Source: Stenotrophomonas sp.
Lineage (GTDB): Bacteria > Pseudomonadota > Gammaproteobacteria > Xanthomonadales > Xanthomonadaceae
DNA: 8,763 bases
NCBI GenBank assembly: GCA_003484865.1
Contig: DMZT01000132.1
Location: 939 to 9,701, forward strand
Direction of reading: 5' to 3'
The translations under genes and the position numbers were made by a program. A model generated the notes under the pieces. The model did not search any database and was not told the DNA's origin. It saw only the letters and a program-made list of their open reading frames with translations. Below, piece by piece: positions 1 to 6,482 of this stretch (the stretch's first letter is position 1; every line of letters begins with the position of its first letter).

Positions 1-335
1 TTGGCCTGGGCCAGCATGGCGGTACCGGCCTGCTGCAGGATCTGGTTGCGGGTCAGCTCGGCGGTTTCCGAAGCGTAGTCCACGTCGCGGATACGGCTAC
101 GGGCGGCGGACATGTTTTCCGACGAGGTGTTCAGGTTTGCAACCACCGAGGTGAAGCGGTTCTGGATGGCGCCCAGGTCAGCTCGCGAGGAATTGACCGA
201 GTTCAGGGCTGCGTCCATTGCCAGGATGGCATTGTCGGCACCGTTGACGGAGGAGATGTCGAGGTCGGCGAAGCCGTCCTTCGCAGCGCCTGCGGAGTAG
301 TTGTTGGTCTCGCTGGCGGTCAGGCCGGTCTGCTG
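1..335. repeat. Direct repeat, flagellin 3' conserved region, copy A
   Basis: This aligns without gaps to 1799-2133, from QQTGL to the window edge. It includes long exact runs, such as the stretch encoding the RIRDVDYA region (about 83-108 here, 1881-1906 in the other copy). It is the coding repeat of the D1/D0 C-terminal part of the two flagellins. Confidence 0.85.
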
Positions 336-1535
336 AAGCAGAGCAGTATTGCCAGCAGCGTTGTCGGTGTCGGACTTGACGGTGAAGTTGCCCTCCTTGC
401 CGGTCAGCTGGACCTTACCTTCGACCAGAGCGGCGGTAACGCCCGTCTCATGGGTCTTGGCGTTGACGGCGTTTACCAGCTGAGTTGCGCGATCACCAGC
501 GGTCTTCGCGGTTTCCAGGTCGATGGTCACGGCCGAGCCAAGCTTGCCATCAACCGTACCGGTAATGGTGAAGCTGGTCTTGCTGAAGGTAGCAGTTACG
601 GCTGCTGCGCCGTTGTCCTGAACGCCGACAAAATCTGCCTCTGCGAAGGTGCCGCCAGCATTGAAGTCGCTGTCGACCTTTACCTCGAATGCAGTGCCGT
701 CAGCCTTCGTGAAGGCGAGATCGCCATCTGCAGCCTTACCGCTGACATTGATGCCTGCGGCCTTCAAATCTGCCGAAACCTTGTCACTAGCGAGAGCGGC
801 GTCGACCGCAGCAGCGTCTACGGTAACCGCGGTTGCGCCGACCTGGGTGCTCGAGAGGATTTCAACCGACCCAACGGACATGCTGAACTTCTGGCCGTCC
901 GCGTTGGAGACCGCAGCGGTAAACGCGCCGCTTTCAGCCGAGATGTTCGCATCAGCAGCCTTTGCGCCGCCATTAGGCAGTGCACCGGCAGCCGACGCCG
1001 ACCGCGTGGCGCTGGTCCAGCTACCCAGCTTGCTGATGTTGGCGTTGGCGATCTGCGAGATGTTGATCGTCTGGCCCTGATCGGCGCCGATCTGGAAGGC
1101 CTGGTCCGTGAACTTGCCATTCAGCAGGCTGGTGCCGTTGAAGTTGGTCTGTTCGGCGACGCGCTGGATTTCCTGCTTCAGCAGCTGGACTTCCGCGTTC
1201 AGCGCCTGGCGGTCCGAATCGGAGTTAGTGGCGCTGCGCGACTGCACGGCCAGTTCACGGACGCGCTGCAGGTTGTTGCCGATTTCACCCAGGGCGCCTT
1301 CGGCGGTCTGGGCCAGCGAGATGCCGTCGTTGGCGTTGCGGGCGGCCTGGTTGGCGCCGCGGATCTGGGTGCTGAAGCGCTCGGAAATGGCCAGGCCGGC
1401 CGCGTCATCCTTGGCGCTGTTGATGCGCAGGCCGGAGGACAGGCGCTGGATCGTGGTGGCCAGGTTGGTGCCGCTGGTGCTCAGGTTGCGCTGGGCGTTC
1501 AGCGACATGGTGTTGGTGTTGATGACTTGTGCCAT
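1..1535 (-). CDS. fliC: Flagellin, distal paralog (3' end cut by window edge)
   Basis: Filament subunit, exported by the flagellar type III system and polymerised outside the cell. The start at 1535 gives [20 protein letters not shown], the canonical flagellin N-terminus. I read all 511 visible codons without a frameshift or stop. Residues 1-176 are the D0/D1 helices, including [15 protein letters not shown] and the [11 protein letters not shown] segment. About 177-400 is the variable D2/D3 part, with two flagellin-IN-like modules (about 216-287 and 317-387). From QQTGL (401) onward is the C-terminal D1/D0 part, including [20 protein letters not shown]. The window ends 13 codons before the position of the paralog's stop, so the full protein should be about 524 aa. 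No cysteine is seen. It has its own FliA promoter and follows the terminator of the upstream flagellin, so it is an independent transcription unit. The family call is certain. Which numbered paralog it is (fliC1, 2 or 3 in Stenotrophomonas) cannot be told from the sequence. Confidence 0.96.
   Translation of the reverse strand, partial: MAQVINTNTMSLNAQRNLSTSGTNLATTIQRLSSGLRINSAKDDAAGLAISERFSTQIRGANQAARNANDGISLAQTAEGALGEIGNNLQRVRELAVQSRSATNSDSDRQALNAEVQLLKQEIQRVAEQTNFNGTSLLNGKFTDQAFQIGADQGQTINISQIANANISKLGSWTSATRSASAAGALPNGGAKAADANISAESGAFTAAVSNADGQKFSMSVGSVEILSSTQVGATAVTVDAAAVDAALASDKVSADLKAAGINVSGKAADGDLAFTKADGTAFEVKVDSDFNAGGTFAEADFVGVQDNGAAAVTATFSKTSFTITGTVDGKLGSAVTIDLETAKTAGDRATQLVNAVNAKTHETGVTAALVEGKVQLTGKEGNFTVKSDTDNAAGNTALLQQTGLTASETNNYSAGAAKDGFADLDISSVNGADNAILAMDAALNSVNSSRADLGAIQNRFTSVVANLNTSSENMSAARSRIRDVDYASETAELTRNQILQQAGTAMLAQA
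1017..1535. repeat. Direct repeat, flagellin 5' conserved region, copy A
   Basis: 519 bp encoding residues 1-173, up to the conserved GSW. It aligns codon for codon with 2782-3300, with no insertion or deletion and few amino-acid changes. With the 3' repeat it brackets a divergent central cassette in each gene. Confidence 0.88.
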
Positions 1536-1634
1536 GGTGCGGTTTCCTTGTTGGCAGTGTGTCCGGCAGAGCAGCCTGACCGGTTTCGGGGGGCAGTGGC
1601 TGGCGCCCCACCAAGGGGTGTGCTACCGCTGCTG
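1536..1634 (-). promoter_or_regulatory. Long 5' leader of distal flagellin
   Basis: This is the untranslated stretch between the predicted FliA start site and the flagellin ATG. It contains CCCC-TTGGT-GGGG (1618-1606), followed by a run of six C (1593-1588) that could pair with the same GGGG, so alternative folds are possible. A CsrA-like GGA overlaps the ribosome binding site at its 3' end. No reading frame of note is seen. Any regulatory role is inferred. Confidence 0.45.
1542..1551 (-). promoter_or_regulatory. Ribosome binding site of distal flagellin, overlapping a CsrA-like motif
   Basis: The minus strand reads ACAAGGAAAC, with AAGGA ending 9 nt before the ATG at 1535. This supports the chosen start. 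The string also matches 8 of 10 positions of the CsrA/RsmA SELEX consensus (ACANGGANGU), including the core GGA. Direct CsrA control is inference only. Confidence 0.6.
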
Positions 1635-1640
1635 AAATCA

Positions 1641-1667
1641 ATAACGGCACTGCACGTCCTGCCTTTA
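1641..1667 (-). promoter_or_regulatory. FliA (sigma-28) promoter of distal flagellin
   Basis: On the minus strand, TAAA (1667-1664) is followed by exactly 15 nt and then GCCGTTAT (1648-1641). The flagellar sigma-28 consensus is TAAA-N15-GCCGATAA, so the -35 core is perfect and the -10 matches 6 of 8 positions, including the diagnostic GCCG. A run of seven A (1687-1681) lies about 14 nt upstream of the -35 and could act as an UP-like element. Transcription would begin near 1634, giving a leader of about 100 nt before the ATG at 1535. Late (class III) flagellin expression is the expected behaviour. Confidence 0.88.
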
Positions 1668-1701
1668 GCGGTCTTTGCTGTTTTTTTCCCGGCGGCCAAC
1701 G

Positions 1702-1730
1702 AAAAAGCCCCGCCATCTGCATGGCGGGGC
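1702..1730 (-). terminator. Rho-independent terminator after complete flagellin gene
   Basis: The minus strand shows a perfect 10-bp stem, GCCCCGCCAT / ATGGCGGGGC, with a GCAG loop (1730-1707) and then TTTTT (1706-1702). It begins 28 nt past the flagellin stop (TAA, 1761-1759). There is no T-run on the plus-strand side, so it works in one direction only. It should end transcripts arriving from flgL and the upstream flagellin and so insulate the FliA promoter that follows. Confidence 0.92.
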
Positions 1731-1758
1731 CCCTTCTGGGCTCACTACCGGCGGCGGC

Positions 1759-3300
1759 TTACGACTGCAGCAGTCGCAATACGTTCTGCGGCACCTGGTT
1801 GGCCTGGGCCAGCATGGCCGTGCCCGCCTGCTGCAGGATCTGGCCGCGGGTCAGCTCTGCGGTCTCCTGTGCGTAGTCCACGTCGCGGATACGGCTGCGC
1901 GCGGCGGAAAGGTTTTCCGAGGTGGTGTTCAGGTTGGCAATGGTCGAGGTGAAGCGGTTCTGGATCGCGCCCAGGTCCGCGCGGGCCGAGTTGATGGAAT
2001 TCAACGCAGCGTCCATCGCGAGGATGGCGTTGTCAGCGTTCTCCTGGTTGGAAATGTCCAGCTCGGCGAAGCCAACCTGAGCAGTGCCAGCGGCGTAGTT
2101 GGTGGTCGCGCCGGCGGTCAGGCCGGTCTGCTGCGCCAACGCAGCCGCAGCCGCGGTCTGATCCGTGCCGATGGCACCCACGGTGAAGTTCTCGTCCTTC
2201 GACGTCAGCTTCAGCGCCCCATCCACCAGCGAAGCGCTTACGCCGGTTTCGTGGGTCTTGGCATTGATGGCGTTGACCATCTGAGTCGAGCGCTCTGCTG
2301 CGGTCTTGGCACTGTCAAGGTCAATGGTCACTGCCTGACCCGGGATGCCGTCCACGGTGCCGGTGATGGTGAAGCTGGTCTTGCCAAAGGTCGCTGGTGT
2401 GGCTTCGCTACCGTTGTTGACGGCGGCTGCAAACGTAGCGCCGTCGAAGCCGCCGCCGGTCTGGGTAATGGTGAAGTTGCCGCCATCTGCGCGGCTGAAC
2501 TGGATATCCCCATCCGCGACGGTGCCCGTAACGGTAATGCCGGCGGCCTTGAGCTGCTCAGTCTTGGCGTCGATTGCCGTCTGCATATCAGCCGCCGAGA
2601 CAGCAGTGCCGGCTGCGCGGCCCAGGATCTCTACGCTGCCGACAGTGAGGTTGTACGCAACCGTTCCACCCGCACCGACCGGCTGGAAGGTGCCGGACGC
2701 TGCCGAGATGGATGCTTCCGCCTTGACTGCACCACCATCCGGCGTGATGCCCTGAGCAGACGCGTTCGTCGAGGCACTGGTCCAGCTGCCCAGCTTATGT
2801 ACATTCGCATTGGCGATCTGCGAAATGCTGATCGTCTGGCCCTGATCGGCACCGATCTGGAAGGCCTGGTTGGTGAAGCTGCCGTCGAGCAGATTCGTGC
2901 CGTTGAACGTGGTCTGTTCGGCCACGCGCTGGATCTCCTGCTTCAGCAACTGCACTTCGGCATTCAGCGCCTGGCGATCGGAGGAGGAGTTGGTGGCGCT
3001 GCGGGCCTGCACGGCCAGCTCGCGGATGCGCTGCAGGTTGTTGCCGACTTCGCCCAGTGCACCTTCAGCGGTCTGCGCCAGCGAAATGCCGTCGTTGGCG
3101 TTGCGCGCGGCCTGGTTCAGGCCACGGATCTGGGTGGTGAAGCGCTCGGAGATCGCCAGGCCGGCCGCATCATCCTTGGCGCTGTTGATGCGCAGGCCGG
3201 ACGACAGGCGCTGGATGGAGGTGGCCAGCGAGTTGCTGCTGGTGGTCAGGTTGCGCTGAGCATTCAGCGACATCGTGTTGGTGTTGATGATCTGTGCCAT
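1759..3300 (-). CDS. fliC: Flagellin, proximal paralog (complete, 513 aa)
   Basis: Filament subunit. Residues 1-176 ([18 protein letters not shown]..., then [15 protein letters not shown] at 30-44 and LQRIRELAVQARSATN at 89-104) form the N-terminal D0/D1. About 177-389 is the variable surface region, with two flagellin-IN-like modules at about 214-279 and 307-375. QQTGL (390) to NVLRLLQS (513) is the C-terminal D1/D0. Its conserved ends align without gaps to the distal paralog, while the centre diverges and differs by 11 residues in length. No cysteine is present. At 513 aa it is about the size of enteric flagellins. It starts 86 nt after the flgL stop, with GGAG 7-8 nt before the ATG. It lacks a recognisable sigma-28 promoter, so it may be read through from flgL. 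A strong terminator follows. Its paralog number is not assignable. Confidence 0.97.
   Translation of the reverse strand: MAQIINTNTMSLNAQRNLTTSSNSLATSIQRLSSGLRINSAKDDAAGLAISERFTTQIRGLNQAARNANDGISLAQTAEGALGEVGNNLQRIRELAVQARSATNSSSDRQALNAEVQLLKQEIQRVAEQTTFNGTNLLDGSFTNQAFQIGADQGQTISISQIANANVHKLGSWTSASTNASAQGITPDGGAVKAEASISAASGTFQPVGAGGTVAYNLTVGSVEILGRAAGTAVSAADMQTAIDAKTEQLKAAGITVTGTVADGDIQFSRADGGNFTITQTGGGFDGATFAAAVNNGSEATPATFGKTSFTITGTVDGIPGQAVTIDLDSAKTAAERSTQMVNAINAKTHETGVSASLVDGALKLTSKDENFTVGAIGTDQTAAAAALAQQTGLTAGATTNYAAGTAQVGFAELDISNQENADNAILAMDAALNSINSARADLGAIQNRFTSTIANLNTTSENLSAARSRIRDVDYAQETAELTRGQILQQAGTAMLAQANQVPQNVLRLLQS
1799..2133. repeat. Direct repeat, flagellin 3' conserved region, copy B
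   Basis: Partner of 1-335 in the same orientation, lying in the proximal flagellin gene. The repeat really continues to the stop codon at 1759, but the other copy is cut by the window edge. Confidence 0.85.
2782..3300. repeat. Direct repeat, flagellin 5' conserved region, copy B
   Basis: Partner of 1017-1535 in the same orientation, in the proximal flagellin gene. The two copies lie 1,765 nt apart, close enough for homologous recombination or gene conversion. Confidence 0.88.
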
Positions 3301-3306
3301 GTTGCG

Positions 3307-3313
3307 TCTCCGT
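3307..3313 (-). promoter_or_regulatory. Ribosome binding site of proximal flagellin
   Basis: The minus strand reads ACGGAGA ending 6 nt before the ATG at 3300, with GGAG at 3311-3308. It supports the start that gives the canonical MAQIINTN N-terminus. The rest of the 86-nt gap to flgL is C-rich. It holds a short GGCGC-ATCCC-GCGCC inverted repeat (3356-3342) without a T-run, and no TAAA/GCCGATAA pair. Confidence 0.7.
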
Positions 3314-3386
3314 GGGTGCTCGATTCGGGTCGGGTGGGTCTGGCGCGGGATGCGCCCTGCGTGGATTCAGATGAAGGGAAGGGGGA

Positions 3387-4595
3387 TCAGCGGATCATGT
3401 TGAAGAGGGACATCGACTGCATCTGGCTGAAAATCGTCTGTGCGGCCTGGAGAGCAGCGCTCTCCAGCTTGTACTGGCCGATGGCATCGGCGTAGTCGAG
3501 GTCACGCATGGTCGACAGCGTGGATTTGACGGTGACAGCGGTGGATTCACGCGCACTGGCCGCGCTGTCTATGGCGGCCAGTTGGGCACCGCCTTTGGCA
3601 CGCGCATCGATCATGTTTTCCGATGCGCGGGTGATGTCGCGGATGCTGGACTGCAGGGTGTTCTGCAGTGCCGTGCGATCGCTGTCGGTCGACGGATCAG
3701 CTTCCAGCGCGCTGACCAGCTTGTCCAAGGTGGAGAAGATGTCGCGTGTATCCGCATCGCCAACGTTGAACGCATCGCCTGCGGCGGGCTTGCCTTCGAT
3801 ACGAAGACGAACCCCGGCGACCACGATGTCTTCCCCGGCAGCATGCGTGCCAGTGCCGACTACGGCGCCGCCGGCGTCCAGAACTTCGTAAGCGCCGTCG
3901 CCGGCATCGGTGAAGTGCACGGTCAGCGAACCGCCTGCCCACGCGCCGGTGCCGTCGCGACTGACCGAGGTCAGCAGGCCGCTGCCGGTGTTGGCGGCGC
4001 TCGCACTGGCATCCACCGCGCCATCGCCGGTGCGGATGCGCATGAAGATGTCGCTGCCGGGCAGGGCGTCGGACACCAGTTGCCCGGGGGCGACCTCCAC
4101 CTGTCGCTGGCTCTGGTCACCGGTGTAGCTGACGCTGCCGCCGGTGAGCAGGAAGGGGGCGTCAGCATCGTTGTTTCCGCCGAAGAGGTAGCGGCCACTG
4201 CCGTCTTTGGAATTGGCCAGCGACAACAGGCTCTGCTGGATGGTCTTCAGCTCGCTGACGATTGCCTTCAGGTCGCTGCTCTTGGGTACCGGGCTGTTGG
4301 CCTGGATGCTCAGCTCGACCGCGCGCGACATCAGGTCGTTGACCTGCGCCAGCGCGTTCTCCTGCATGCCGAGGCGGTTCTGGACGTTGTTGGCGTTCTT
4401 GCCCAACTGCTCCAGCCCGGCGACGACACGATCCAGGCCGACGGCAGCGCCGGCCGAGACCGGGTCGTCCTTGGCGGAGACGATCTTGCTCCCGGTGGCG
4501 ATCTGGTTCTCCAGATGGTTCAGCTTGGCCTGCTTGGCCAGCATCAGCGAAACCGACTGGTTGAACATCATGCCGGTAGAGATGCGGTTGTTCAT
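3387..4595 (-). CDS. flgL: Flagellar hook-associated protein FlgL (HAP3), 402 aa
   Basis: FlgL forms the second ring of the hook-filament junction and is the adaptor on which flagellin polymerises. It is exported by the flagellar type III system. The N-terminus (MNNRISTGMMFNQSV) and residues 30-60 (QIATGSKIVSAKDDPVSAGA) are typical of FlgL and resemble the flagellin D0/D1. The C-terminal helix ends with LDYADAIGQYKLESAALQAAQ and MSLFNMIR. At 402 aa it is longer than the enteric protein (about 317). The extra length is central and includes a module at about 201-280 (NTGSGLLTS to GDAFNVGD) that resembles two modules in FlgK. No cysteine is present. Its ATG overlaps the flgK stop in an ATGA (4595-4592), with GGGAG (4610-4606) 10 nt upstream, so translation is probably coupled to flgK. 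The start is well supported. Confidence 0.96.
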   Translation of the reverse strand: MNNRISTGMMFNQSVSLMLAKQAKLNHLENQIATGSKIVSAKDDPVSAGAAVGLDRVVAGLEQLGKNANNVQNRLGMQENALAQVNDLMSRAVELSIQANSPVPKSSDLKAIVSELKTIQQSLLSLANSKDGSGRYLFGGNNDADAPFLLTGGSVSYTGDQSQRQVEVAPGQLVSDALPGSDIFMRIRTGDGAVDASASAANTGSGLLTSVSRDGTGAWAGGSLTVHFTDAGDGAYEVLDAGGAVVGTGTHAAGEDIVVAGVRLRIEGKPAAGDAFNVGDADTRDIFSTLDKLVSALEADPSTDSDRTALQNTLQSSIRDITRASENMIDARAKGGAQLAAIDSAASARESTAVTVKSTLSTMRDLDYADAIGQYKLESAALQAAQTIFSQMQSMSLFNMIR

Positions 4596-6472
4596 GAGCG
4601 TACGGCTCCCAGGATCGTCTGGAACATGGTGTCGGCGGTGGAGATCAGCTGCGATGCCGCCTGGTAGGCCTGTTGAAGGCGGAGCATGTCGGCCGCTTCC
4701 TCATCCAGGTTCACGCCGGATATCGAATCGCGTGCGGCCTGGGCCTGGTCGGTGATCACCTGCTGGGCCTGCAGCGAGTACTCAGCCGAGCGGGCGGCGG
4801 CGCCGACCTGGGTGGTCAAGCCGCCCAGCGCGCCGTTGAGCGTCACCGTGCCTGCATTGAACGTTTTGGCGTCTTCGACCTTGGCCAACAGCAGCGCATT
4901 GCTGTTGTCCGAGGAACCGGCCGGGGTCGGCCCGATGTTGAAGGTGTCCCCCTGCTTGGGCGCACCGTCCAGCACGAAGCTCCAGCCGTTGGCGGTGATG
5001 GTCTGCCCGGCGGTGTAGGTGTTCGGGCCGACGCCATCGATCGTGTATTCGGTGGCACTGATGAACACGATCGCCGCCGGATTACGCAGCGCCGCGTTCT
5101 CCGCGTCGGTCACCTTGACCCCGGTGAGCTTGCCGGTGCCGGTGTTGGCCATCGCGGCGGTGCCCTTGATCGGCGCGGCGGCGGCGATGCGCGAGGTGTC
5201 GGTGATCGCCACTTCCATGCTGCCGGCCACGCCTGCGGTGGGCTGCAGCAGGAAGCGGTCGTCCTTGGCCGGCGCGCCGCTCATGACCAGGCTGACGCCA
5301 TTGAGCACCAGCGGGTCGGTTGCGGTGCCGGTGCCGGTCATCGGGACCGTGGCGCCGGTGTCGGCGCGGGTGGCCTGCCACTGGGTGCCATCGAACTTCA
5401 TCACGATGTTCTGGCCATCCAGCTTGGACAGATCGCCGAAGCTGGCGCTCATGCTGGCGGTGCCGGTGTTGCTGCTGTTGGCGGTGATGCGTGGGTTGCC
5501 GATGGTGAAGAAGTCGCCGCCCATGTTGCCGTACAGATCCGCGCCCTGGCGGTGGACGTCGTTGAAGCTGCTGGCCATGCCGATCGCCAGCTTGCCCAGC
5601 TCGGCCTGCGCCGGGGTCAGGACGGTATCGCGGAACTCCAGCAGGCCACCGATCTGGCCGCCGAGGGTCTTGCCATCGATGGTGATCTTCTGGCCCTGGC
5701 TTTCCAGCGCCAGCTGCAGGCGCTCTGGCTGGTACGGATCGGTGACGGTGGTGACCTTGGAGGCAGTGGTGCCCACCACCAGGGCCTGGCCGCCGGCGGT
5801 ATAGACATTCATGATGCCGCCGTCCTGCATCACCGCGTTGCCGCCGGTGTAGCCGACCAGGTTGGCGATCAGCTGGTCCCGGCGATCGAGCAGGTCCGGG
5901 GCGGCCGTGGCCGCGTTGCTGCCGATGGAACCATTGAGCTGGGCGATCTCCTGGGCCAACCGGTTGATCTCGGTGGCGCCGGCGATCAGGCCATTGTTGA
6001 CCTCGCCATTGAGGTTGTTGAGCTGGGTATTGAGCTGCTGGAAGCGGTTGGCCAGGGTCTTGCCGCTGTCCAGCACGTTCTGCCGGTCGGCGCTGCCCGA
6101 GGCGTTGGACGAGAGTCCGCTGACCGAATCGAAGAAATTCGACCAGACCCCGGCGACGTTGGTGGAGGCGTCGGAGAACATGGCATCGACCCGGTCGGCC
6201 ATTGTGGACAACTGCTTCAGGCGCGCCAGCTCACCGCTGCCATCGAGCAGGCGCGAGATGGCCAGCTGGTCCGCCACGCGGCGGACATCGGTGATGCGGG
6301 TGCCATTGCCGACGTCGCCATACCCGTAGTTCTGCGGGTTGGCGGTGGCGAAGTCCACCTTCTGCCGGCTGTAGCCGGGCGTTTTGATGTTGGCGACGTT
6401 GTGGCTGGTGGTCGCCAGGGCCCGCTGGAAAGCGAGCAGGGCGCTGGTGCCGGTGGAGAGTACGCTGGACAT
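4592..6472 (-). CDS. flgK: Flagellar hook-associated protein FlgK (HAP1), 626 aa
   Basis: FlgK is the first junction protein, assembling directly on the hook tip beneath FlgL. It is a type III export substrate chaperoned by FlgN in the family. Residues 1-40 carry the axial-protein signature SHNVANIKTPGYSRQ (23-37). The C-terminus, NLDEEAADMLRLQQAYQAAS (588-607) followed by TADTMFQTIL, is the matching D0 helix. Residues 80-310 are helical D1 sequence. At about 333-412 and 442-516 there are two similar beta-rich modules, each opening with NTGT and closing with a G[AV]P..[GD]D.F signature. These probably explain the length above the enteric protein (about 550 aa). No cysteine is present. The start lies 8 nt after flgJ, with GAGG (6482-6479) overlapping the flgJ stop codon. 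I see no sigma-28 promoter inside the end of flgJ, unlike the separate flgKL promoter known in enterics. Confidence 0.97.
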   Translation of the reverse strand: MSSVLSTGTSALLAFQRALATTSHNVANIKTPGYSRQKVDFATANPQNYGYGDVGNGTRITDVRRVADQLAISRLLDGSGELARLKQLSTMADRVDAMFSDASTNVAGVWSNFFDSVSGLSSNASGSADRQNVLDSGKTLANRFQQLNTQLNNLNGEVNNGLIAGATEINRLAQEIAQLNGSIGSNAATAAPDLLDRRDQLIANLVGYTGGNAVMQDGGIMNVYTAGGQALVVGTTASKVTTVTDPYQPERLQLALESQGQKITIDGKTLGGQIGGLLEFRDTVLTPAQAELGKLAIGMASSFNDVHRQGADLYGNMGGDFFTIGNPRITANSSNTGTASMSASFGDLSKLDGQNIVMKFDGTQWQATRADTGATVPMTGTGTATDPLVLNGVSLVMSGAPAKDDRFLLQPTAGVAGSMEVAITDTSRIAAAAPIKGTAAMANTGTGKLTGVKVTDAENAALRNPAAIVFISATEYTIDGVGPNTYTAGQTITANGWSFVLDGAPKQGDTFNIGPTPAGSSDNSNALLLAKVEDAKTFNAGTVTLNGALGGLTTQVGAAARSAEYSLQAQQVITDQAQAARDSISGVNLDEEAADMLRLQQAYQAASQLISTADTMFQTILGAVRS

Positions 6473-6478
6473 GGGTTA

Positions 6479-6482
6479 CCTC
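6479..6482 (-). promoter_or_regulatory. flgK ribosome binding site overlapping the flgJ stop
   Basis: The minus strand reads TTGAGGTAACCC and then ATG. The flgJ stop TGA (6483-6481) shares two bases with the GAGG Shine-Dalgarno core, which sits 6 nt before the flgK ATG. Ribosomes ending flgJ would stand on the flgK initiation site, suggesting coupled translation. Confidence 0.75.

Noticed and set aside
1..1535. The distal flagellin as a pseudogene
   Set aside because: I read all 511 visible codons with no stop or frameshift. It ends only because of the window edge, in step with the paralog.
450..1952. A 500-codon open frame on the plus strand
   Set aside because: It crosses two flagellin genes, the sigma-28 promoter and the terminator. 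It is an antisense shadow.
3342..3356. The inverted repeat GGCGC-ATCCC-GCGCC between flgL and the proximal flagellin as a terminator
   Set aside because: The stem is only 5 bp and no T-run follows on either strand, so it is unlikely to stop transcription.
1675..3495. A 606-codon open frame on the plus strand across the proximal flagellin
   Set aside because: It starts inside the flagellin terminator region, is antisense to a certain gene, and shows no family features.
3301..3500. A sigma-28 or sigma-54 promoter for the proximal flagellin
   Set aside because: The minus strand has GCCGAT near 3487-3492, but no TAAA at the right spacing. The GC-rich GG...GC pairs in the gap do not have the 10-nt spacing or flanking bases of a -24/-12 site.
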